Shown here piece after piece: positions 58,313 through 64,000 of a stretch of 64,000 nt of DNA. The notes under the pieces are model-generated. The model made no database searches and was not told the origin of the DNA. It saw nothing but the letters and a program-made list of their open reading frames with translations. Made by a program: the position numbers and the translations under genes. Origin of the DNA: Ralstonia sp. UBA689 (GTDB lineage: Bacteria > Pseudomonadota > Gammaproteobacteria > Burkholderiales > Burkholderiaceae); NCBI RefSeq assembly GCF_002298975.1, contig NZ_DBMV01000008.1, positions 1 through 64,000 on the forward strand. The letters run 5' to 3'. Within the stretch, counting starts at the first letter, position 1. Every line of letters starts with the position of its first letter.

Positions 58313-59082
58313 ATGACCTCCCCACCGGAAACCGAGATGGCCTGGCCGGTGATGGACGAGGCGCCGTCCGAACACAGCCACGCCACGGCATTGGCCACCT
58401 CGTCCGGCGTCACCAGCCGGCCCTGCGGGTTGCCCTTGACCAGCTCGGCGAGCGCTTGCTCGGCACTGCGGCCCGTGCGCGCGACGATACGGTCGATGCT
58501 CTCGCGCACGATGTCCGTTTCGGTATAGCCGGGGCACACTGCGTTGACGGTCACGCCGCGTGTGGCCAGCTCCAGCGCCAGCGAGCGCGTAAGGCCGATC
58601 ACGCCATGCTTGGCCGCCACATAGGCCGACACATATGCATAGCCGCGCTGCCCCGCCGTGCTGGCGATGTTGACGATGCGGCCATGCCCCGAAGCCTGCA
58701 CATCGGCCAGCGCAGCCTGCGTGCACAAAAAGGTGCCAGTCAGGTTGACGGCCAGCATGCGCTGCCACTGGTCGAGCGTGGTCTTGGCAAACGGTGCGCT
58801 CTCGGCCTGGCCGGCGTTGTTGACGAGGATCGAGATCGGGCCGAGACCACCTCGCGCCAACTCGAAGGCCGCCGATACGCTCGCCGCATCCGTCACGTCG
58901 CAGGTGACGACTTGCGCGCGAGCGCTGTCCGGCAGCGTCTTGGCCGCCGCTTCCAATATGGCGGCGTTGCGGCCCATCAGCGTGAGCGTGGCACCTTGCG
59001 CGGCCAGTTGTGCGGCAATGGCCGCTCCGATGCCACGACCCGCGCCAGTCACAACGGCATGGCGCCCTGCCAGCATCGTCAT
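58309..59082 (-). CDS. Short-chain dehydrogenase/reductase (3-hydroxyacyl-CoA type)
   Basis: 257 residues. The NAD(P) loop is GRHAVVTGAGRGIGAAIA, then LVNNAGQAESAPFAKTTLDQWQ (NNAG motif), INIAS-like IVNIASTAGQRGYAYVSAYVAAKHGVIGLT with catalytic Ser, Tyr and Lys, and the C-terminal VTPDEVANAVAWLCSDGASSITGQ typical of acetoacetyl-CoA reductase/3-hydroxyacyl-CoA dehydrogenase relatives. It probably oxidises the hydroxyacyl-CoA made by the hydratase. One base separates it from the monooxygenase/reductase gene. Confidence 0.92.
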   Translation of the reverse strand: MTMLAGRHAVVTGAGRGIGAAIAAQLAAQGATLTLMGRNAAILEAAAKTLPDSARAQVVTCDVTDAASVSAAFELARGGLGPISILVNNAGQAESAPFAKTTLDQWQRMLAVNLTGTFLCTQAALADVQASGHGRIVNIASTAGQRGYAYVSAYVAAKHGVIGLTRSLALELATRGVTVNAVCPGYTETDIVRESIDRIVARTGRSAEQALAELVKGNPQGRLVTPDEVANAVAWLCSDGASSITGQAISVSGGEVM

Positions 59083-59083
59083 G

Positions 59084-61444
59084 TCAGACCCCCTGCATGC
59101 GGTTGGCCTGCTCCAGCGGCGAGAGCCCCGCCGCCTGCGCCGCCATGGCGCGTTCGCGCTCCAGATTGCGTTCGAGCTGCAGCTTGCCCGCGCGGTATTG
59201 CTTGGGCCACGGCATATCGAGGTAGCCGATGCGCGCGGCTTCGTTCAGCGTCCAGGCCGGGTTGGCCAGGTGCGGGCGCGCCACGGCGCACAGGTCGGCA
59301 CGGCCGGCGGCGATGATGCTGTTGACATGATCCGCCTCGGAGATCGCGCCCACGGCGATGGTCGCGATGCCCGCTTCGTTGCGCACGCGGTCGGCAAACG
59401 GCGTCTGGAACATGCGGCCGTACACCGGCTGCTCCTTCTTGCTGACCTGGCCCGACGAGCAGTCGATCATGTCCGCCCCCGCTGCCTTGAAGATGCGCGC
59501 GATGGTCACCGCGTCGTCCGGCGTGATGCCGCCTTCCACCCAGTCGTGCGCGGAAATGCGCACCGACATCGGCTTGGTTTGCGGCCACACCTCGCGCACG
59601 GCGCGAAAGACTTCGAGCGGGAAGCGCAGCCGGTTCTCCAGCGAGCCGCCGTATTCATCATTGCGCTGGTTGGTCAGCGGCGAGATAAACGACGACAGCA
59701 GATAGCCGTGCGCGCAATGCAGCTCCAGCCAGTCGAAGCCGGCCACGGCAGCCAGCCGTGCGGAATGGACGAAATCATCGCGCACGCGGTCCATGTCTTC
59801 GCGCGTCATGGCGCGGGACCACTGGCTCACGCCATCCAGATACTGCTGTGGCGATGCCGAGATGAGCGGCCAGTTGCCGTCTTCCAACGGCAGGTCGATG
59901 CCTTCCCACGCCACGCGCGTTGAACCCTTCGCACCCGCGTGCCCCAACTGGACGCCGAGCTTCGCATCGCTGTTGGCGTGCACGAACCGGACGATGCGCG
60001 CCCAGCCTTCGCTTTGCGCCGTATCCCACAAACCCGGGCAGCCCGGGGTGATGCGCGCGTCTGGCGACACGCAAGTCATCTCGGCCATCACCAGCCCCGC
60101 ACCGCCCATGGCGCGCGCGCCCAGATGTACGAGGTGGTAGTCGGCAGGCTGCCCGTCCACGCACGAGTACTGCGCCATCGGCGACACGACCACGCGGTTC
60201 TTGAGCGTCACGCCGCGCACGGTAAAGGGCGTGAACATCGGCGGCACCGGGCCATGCTCGGGCGCGCGGCGCGCACCGGCCTGCTCGGCAATCCAGTCTT
60301 CGAAAGATTCGAGATAGGCCTTGTCGCGCTGGCGCAGGTTTTCATGGCTGATGCGCTGGCTGCGCGTGAGCAGCGAATACGCGAACTGCTCGGTCGGCAA
60401 GTTGGCGTAGCGCGAAACGTTCTCGAACCACTCGGTCGAGTTGCGCGCGGCGTTCTGGATGCGCAGCACTTCCACGCTGCGCACGGCTTCGTAGTGTTCG
60501 AGCGCCCCCTTCAGGTCGCCCGGTTGCTGGCCGATGCAGCGCGCGAGCTCAATCGAATCTTCCAGTGCCAGCTTGGTGCCCGAGCCGATCGAGAAGTGCG
60601 CGGTGTGGGCGGCATCGCCCATCAACACGACCGGGGTGTTCTGCGCGTTGATGTGCACCCAATGCCGGCACACCACGCGTGGGAAGCGAATCCATTGCGC
60701 CGAGCCACGCAGGTGGCTCGCGTTGGACATCAGCTTGTGCCCGTCGAGGTACTTGGCGAACAGGCGCTCGCAGAAGGCGATGGCGTCTTCCTTCTCCATC
60801 GTCTCCAGACCGGCCTTTTGCCACACCTCTTCGGGCGTCTCGACGATGAAAGTAGAGGTGTTGTCGTCAAAGCGATAGGCGTGCGCCTGGAACCAGCCGT
60901 GCTCGGTTTCTTCAAAGGCGAACGTGAACGCCTCGAACAGCTTGTGCGTGCCGAGCCAGACAAAGCGGCAGCGGCGCGTATCGATATCGGGTTGATACGT
61001 GGCAGCGTACTTGGTGCGGATGCGGCTGTTCAGGCCGTCGCTGGCGATGATGAGATCGGCGTCGGCATAGGCGGTGTCATCCTGCACGTCGGTCTCGAAG
61101 ACGAGCTTGACGCCCACTTCCTCGCAGCGCGCCTGCAGGATGTTGAGCAGCCGCTTGCGGCCAATGCCGCAGAAGCCGTGGCCGCCAGAGCGCACCACCT
61201 GGCCGCGGATGTGGACTTCAATGTCGTCCCAATGGTTGAAGGCGTCGAGGATCTGCGCGGCGCTCTTCGCATCGGCGCGCTGCAGGTTGCCCAGCGTCTG
61301 GTCGGAAAAGACCACGCCCCAGCCGAAGGTGTCATACGGCCGGTTGCGTTCGACCACCGTGACGTCGTGGGACGGATCCTGCAACTTCATCAGCAGGGCG
61401 AAATAGAGGCCAGCCGGCCCACCACCAATACAGACGATCTTCAT
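59084..61444 (-). CDS. Bifunctional 2-aminobenzoyl-CoA (or salicylyl-CoA-type) monooxygenase/reductase
   Basis: 786 residues, a fusion of two flavoproteins. Residues ~1-385 are an FAD-dependent aromatic hydroxylase: KIVCIGGGPAGLYFALLMKL (GxGxxG) and VVLMGDAAHTAHFSIGSGTKLALED (GD motif). Residues ~395-780 are an Old Yellow Enzyme domain: PFTVRGVTLKNRVVVSPMAQYSC and LELHCAHGYLLSSFISPLTNQRNDEYGGSLENR. This fusion is what I know from 2-aminobenzoyl-CoA monooxygenase/reductase of Azoarcus evansii, which hydroxylates and then reduces the ring; databases often call it salicylyl-CoA 5-hydroxylase. Seven further genes of the same operon follow it. Substrate choice between anthraniloyl-CoA and salicylyl-CoA is inferred. 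Confidence 0.92.
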   Translation of the reverse strand: MKIVCIGGGPAGLYFALLMKLQDPSHDVTVVERNRPYDTFGWGVVFSDQTLGNLQRADAKSAAQILDAFNHWDDIEVHIRGQVVRSGGHGFCGIGRKRLLNILQARCEEVGVKLVFETDVQDDTAYADADLIIASDGLNSRIRTKYAATYQPDIDTRRCRFVWLGTHKLFEAFTFAFEETEHGWFQAHAYRFDDNTSTFIVETPEEVWQKAGLETMEKEDAIAFCERLFAKYLDGHKLMSNASHLRGSAQWIRFPRVVCRHWVHINAQNTPVVLMGDAAHTAHFSIGSGTKLALEDSIELARCIGQQPGDLKGALEHYEAVRSVEVLRIQNAARNSTEWFENVSRYANLPTEQFAYSLLTRSQRISHENLRQRDKAYLESFEDWIAEQAGARRAPEHGPVPPMFTPFTVRGVTLKNRVVVSPMAQYSCVDGQPADYHLVHLGARAMGGAGLVMAEMTCVSPDARITPGCPGLWDTAQSEGWARIVRFVHANSDAKLGVQLGHAGAKGSTRVAWEGIDLPLEDGNWPLISASPQQYLDGVSQWSRAMTREDMDRVRDDFVHSARLAAVAGFDWLELHCAHGYLLSSFISPLTNQRNDEYGGSLENRLRFPLEVFRAVREVWPQTKPMSVRISAHDWVEGGITPDDAVTIARIFKAAGADMIDCSSGQVSKKEQPVYGRMFQTPFADRVRNEAGIATIAVGAISEADHVNSIIAAGRADLCAVARPHLANPAWTLNEAARIGYLDMPWPKQYRAGKLQLERNLERERAMAAQAAGLSPLEQANRMQGV

Positions 61445-61471
61445 GACGACTCCGCGTTCGATGCGTTATTA

Positions 61472-61500
61472 CATTAGTCATGAATAGTTTAGTTGTAAAG
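61472..61500 (-). promoter_or_regulatory. Promoter and candidate MarR operator of the aminobenzoate operon
   Basis: On the minus strand TTTACA (61495-61500) and TAATGT (61472-61477) are spaced by exactly 17 bp. Between them, 61474-61489 (ATTAGTCATGAATAGT) is an imperfect palindrome centred on TCATGA with six of eight pairs matching, overlapping the -10. This position fits repression by the MarR protein encoded in the operon. Confidence 0.55.
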
Positions 61501-61578
61501 TAATTTGCCGTAAGAGAGCCCCTGGGTTTACACCAGGGACATGCCGCCGGGTGCGCGCAAAGGCGCTTGCGGCACCGG

Positions 61579-62373
61579 TTACAGAAGACGCCGCCGGAAG
61601 AACGACAGGATCTCGTCGCGCGCGGCCAGCGTTGGCTCTCCCGCAGCATCGATCAGATGCGCGGTCACGACGCTATGCGGGCACCCCACGTGCTGCGCGA
61701 AGAACGGCGGCGGATTCGGATGGGCGGCGCCGTCGGGCAGCACCCGCGCCACGAAGCGATCACCCAGCGCCTCGGCATACGCCGCAAAGCGCTGCGCCCT
61801 GCAGAAGCGGTCGCCTGCGAACCGGTAGGCCAGCACGGTCAGGTCTTCCCGCTCCAGCCGCTGGCGCACGGCGGCGACTTCCTCCGACGCGATCTCGATC
61901 CCGCCCGGATCATTGAGCGGCAGCGACGGCTGGCACAGTACCGGCGCCAGCATGGCCGGCTCCAACATCATCGTGAGCGCGAAATTGCCGGTGAAGCACA
62001 TGCCGATGGCGCCGACGCCGGCGCCACCACACTCCGCGTGCGCCAGTCGCGCCAACGCCCGCAGCCATTGCGTAACGGGGCTCGACTGGTTGGCCGCGAA
62101 GGCGCGGAACTCAGCACTGACGCAGGCGCGCCGGAAGACCTCCGCACCGGCATCCGCCTCTGGCACGGCACCGTCGCGCCCGAACAAAGACGGCATGTAG
62201 ACCGTCAGGCCGGCATCGCGCACCCAGCGCGCGAACCGTGCAACGTGCGGGCTGATACCGGGCATCTCAGCCATGACGATCACGGCCGGGCCCGTGCCGG
62301 CCACGTAGACCGTTTTGGTCACACCTTCAAGCGTGATCTCGCGGCGCGCGAAGTCTTCGAGGTGATCGTTCAT
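61579..62373 (-). CDS. Dienelactone hydrolase family protein
   Basis: 264 residues from ATG 62373, which overlaps the tautomerase stop (ATGA). It is an alpha/beta-hydrolase of the dienelactone hydrolase group: VIVMAEMPGISPHVARFARWVRDAG near the N terminus, the nucleophile elbow AIGMCFTGNFAL with Cys, and near the C terminus LPDGAAHPNPPPFF containing the catalytic His. Dienelactone hydrolases open lactones in ring-cleavage pathways, but this subgroup is broader. It forms a two-gene unit with the tautomerase. Confidence 0.85.
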   Translation of the reverse strand: MNDHLEDFARREITLEGVTKTVYVAGTGPAVIVMAEMPGISPHVARFARWVRDAGLTVYMPSLFGRDGAVPEADAGAEVFRRACVSAEFRAFAANQSSPVTQWLRALARLAHAECGGAGVGAIGMCFTGNFALTMMLEPAMLAPVLCQPSLPLNDPGGIEIASEEVAAVRQRLEREDLTVLAYRFAGDRFCRAQRFAAYAEALGDRFVARVLPDGAAHPNPPPFFAQHVGCPHSVVTAHLIDAAGEPTLAARDEILSFFRRRLL

Positions 62374-62855
62374 GGCGTGGGCTCCTGCCGAGGTTGATGA
62401 ACCTCGGCAACCACATGCCGAAGGTGCACATAGCCGGATGCCTGGGCGAAGTCGGGCAGCGTCCACAGTGCGCCGTTGACACCCCACATGCCGTCGGCCA
62501 CGTCATGCAGCATTACGGAAGTCACCAAACGCCGCCCGTCTCCGGCGGGCAAGGCTTGCGCGAAGGCATCGTGCATCCCCTGCACGAACAGCGCTCGGGC
62601 ATGGGCATCCAGCACGCCAGCCGGCACGTAGGCGATCGCCATGCACGGCACGATCTGCGCAGAAACATCCACGCCGCCGCACGTCCACATCGCGGCACCC
62701 ACCTCTTCGATCACGACCCAGGTCGAGAAGCGCTTGCGCGGGTCGTCCGGAATCTGCTCCGCATGCGCGGCAGCGGCGGCAACGCGCCGGGCAAGCTCTG
62801 CGCGCACGGCGCCTCCAAAGGTCTCTGCGGGAATCTTGACGACGATGTTCGGCAT
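62370..62855 (-). CDS. Tautomerase superfamily protein
   Basis: 161 residues. From ATG 62855 the product begins MPNIVVKIPAETFGG, placing Pro next to the initiator Met as the catalytic Pro-1 of the 4-oxalocrotonate tautomerase/MIF fold. The two halves (1-~60 and ~85-150) suggest the two beta-alpha-beta units of a fused tautomerase. A frame three codons longer would bury the proline, so the shorter start is preferred. It is coupled to the dienelactone-hydrolase gene and divergent from the GlxA-type regulator 97 bp away. Confidence 0.75.
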   Translation of the reverse strand: MPNIVVKIPAETFGGAVRAELARRVAAAAAHAEQIPDDPRKRFSTWVVIEEVGAAMWTCGGVDVSAQIVPCMAIAYVPAGVLDAHARALFVQGMHDAFAQALPAGDGRRLVTSVMLHDVADGMWGVNGALWTLPDFAQASGYVHLRHVVAEVHQPRQEPTP

Positions 62856-62952
62856 GCAGGCCACCTTGCGTGCGGTTGGAATGCCAGCATTGGACGCCTG
62901 TGGCCGCTACACTTCGAGTGTCGAATTTGACGTTTTTGAGGCGTTTTCGGTC

Positions 62953-63924
62953 ATGGCGGATTTCACCATCCTGGTACTGTCCGGGGCCTATGCGACCAGC
63001 GTGGCCGCCACGCTGGATGTCCTGCATGCGGCGTCGATGCTGGCGCCACGCGTGAAGACGGCACGCCCGACGTGGCGCGTCCTGTCAGCAGATGGCCCCA
63101 GCGTGCGGTTGAGCAGCGGCATGCAGATCGACGCGACGGCGCTGCCAAAGCGGCCGCGCCCCGATGGCGGCACTTGGATCGTGCCGGGGTTGGGCATCGA
63201 CGATGCCAGCGCAATCGCCGCGCGTCTGGGGCACGAAGATGCGCAGCGGGCATCGCGTGCCCTTGTCGCGCATGTCGCAGCGGGTGGCCAGGTGGCGGCA
63301 TCTTGCTCAGCGGTCTTCCTGTTGCAGGCAGCGGGGTTGCTGCCGGGGCGCACGGTCACGACCTCGTGGTGGCTGGCGGCAACGCTGCGGCAGTTGGAAC
63401 CCGCGTGCACGGTCGATGCCGACCGCATGGTCTGCGCAGACGGCCCCGTGAGCACCGCCGGCGCGGCTTTTGCGCAGACCGATCTGATGCTGCACCTGCT
63501 GCGCACGCGATTTGGCGTGGCGCTGGCCGATGCCGTCGGGCGCGTGCTGCTCATCGACGGGCGGCACGCGCAGGCCCCGTTTGTCGTGCCCGCCATGCTG
63601 GCCAACGGCAATGCGTTGATTGCCCGACTGGTGGGGCGCATCGAAACCGCATTGCCGAATCCGCCCAGCGTGCAGACGCTGGCCGAAGAATTCGCCATGT
63701 CGCCAAGAACGTTGTCGCGGCACGTGCGAGAGGCCACCGGCAAGAGCACCCTGGCGCTGGTCCAGAGCGTGCGGCTCAACCGCGCGCGCATGCTGATCGA
63801 GTCGAGCCGCCTGACCATCGAGAGCGTGGCCGAGGCGGTGGGCTATGAAGACGCCACCGCGCTCCGGCGCCTGATGCGCAAAGTGTCGGGCGCCAACCCG
63901 AGCCAGTATCGAACGGCATCCTAG
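62953..63924 (+). CDS. GlxA-type AraC regulator with DJ-1/PfpI domain
   Basis: 323 residues. Residues ~1-180 are a DJ-1/PfpI-like domain (ILVLSGAYATSVAATLDVLHAA; VAASCSAVFLLQAAGLL with the elbow Cys; RTVTTSWWLAATLRQ). The C-terminal ~110 residues hold two AraC helix-turn-helices: SVQTLAEEFAMSPRTLSRHVREATGKS and IESVAEAVGYEDATALRRLMRKVSGANPSQYR. ATG 62953 starts at the family N terminus; the longer frame runs antiparallel to the tautomerase gene. It probably controls the divergent tautomerase/hydrolase pair. Confidence 0.9.
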   Translation: MADFTILVLSGAYATSVAATLDVLHAASMLAPRVKTARPTWRVLSADGPSVRLSSGMQIDATALPKRPRPDGGTWIVPGLGIDDASAIAARLGHEDAQRASRALVAHVAAGGQVAASCSAVFLLQAAGLLPGRTVTTSWWLAATLRQLEPACTVDADRMVCADGPVSTAGAAFAQTDLMLHLLRTRFGVALADAVGRVLLIDGRHAQAPFVVPAMLANGNALIARLVGRIETALPNPPSVQTLAEEFAMSPRTLSRHVREATGKSTLALVQSVRLNRARMLIESSRLTIESVAEAVGYEDATALRRLMRKVSGANPSQYRTAS

Positions 63925-64000
63925 GGTTACAGGCCGTTACACAAGCGTAGAGGCGGCTTTAATGCTCGCTTAAGACTCCGCTCCTAACCTGCGCACGTCG

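Noticed and set aside
1..64000. tRNA, rRNA, CRISPR arrays, prophage or integrase genes
   Set aside because: None was seen; the only mobile DNA recognised is the dead IS5-type remnant and the extragenic repeats.

Overview
The window is GC-rich, densely coded DNA of a betaproteobacterium, most likely a Ralstonia-type member of the Burkholderiaceae. This rests on the gene content: a complete prpR-prpBC-acnD-prpF propionate locus, a Burkholderia-type trimeric porin, a 2-aminobenzoyl-CoA monooxygenase/reductase cluster, DUF2242 and collagen-like lipoproteins, and short extragenic hairpin repeats of a kind common in that family. No rRNA, tRNA or CRISPR array was seen.

Layout. 1-3822: the end of a Gly/Ser-rich repeat protein, an FkbM-type methyltransferase, a secreted phosphoesterase lipoprotein with a possible Pho box, and a 92-residue unknown gene. 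3945-11404 is the clearest accessory region: a hairpin-rich block, then a visibly AT-richer gene for a 1635-residue protein (STAND-like P-loop NTPase, very long helical array, C-terminal phospholipase-D-like HDR domain), then a NERD-nuclease/superfamily 1 helicase on the same strand. I read these two as a probable antiviral defence locus; the large protein is the best candidate for an undescribed system. 11741-20202 mixes a permease, a metallophosphoesterase truncated against a subtilisin-like protease, a DUF2242 lipoprotein, a second methyltransferase, a decayed IS5-type element, an AraC regulator and panB. 20427-23432 has a diguanylate cyclase, a YceH/DUF480 protein and an isochorismatase-like protein lacking its cysteine.

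23559-31947 is the methylcitrate cycle: PrpR (sigma-54 activator) reads divergently from prpB-prpC-acnD-prpF. A double palindrome and a -24/-12 promoter lie between, and mobile-looking hairpin repeats sit between prpC and acnD. 32028-38312 has a small monooxygenase, a repeat lipoprotein and a MoxR-DUF58-transglutaminase operon that carries two tandem copies of a 37-codon micro-ORF, joined by ATGA stop/start overlaps. 38410-42777 has a TetR/MFS divergent pair with palindromic operators, an orphan molybdate-binding protein with a ModE-like site, a LysR regulator and a VOC protein.

42956-47968 is an amino-acid uptake and transamination operon (aminotransferase, RidA, porin, permease) divergent from an Lrp-type regulator. 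48069-53154 holds an acetyltransferase, HxlR and GntR regulators and two MFS transporters. 53218-61444 is one long minus-strand operon for aerobic 2-aminobenzoate (anthranilate) degradation through CoA thioesters: monooxygenase/reductase, short-chain dehydrogenase, MarR regulator, enoyl-CoA hydratase, acyl-CoA dehydrogenase, CoA ligase, thioesterase and RidA. The window ends with a tautomerase/dienelactone-hydrolase pair divergent from a GlxA-type regulator.
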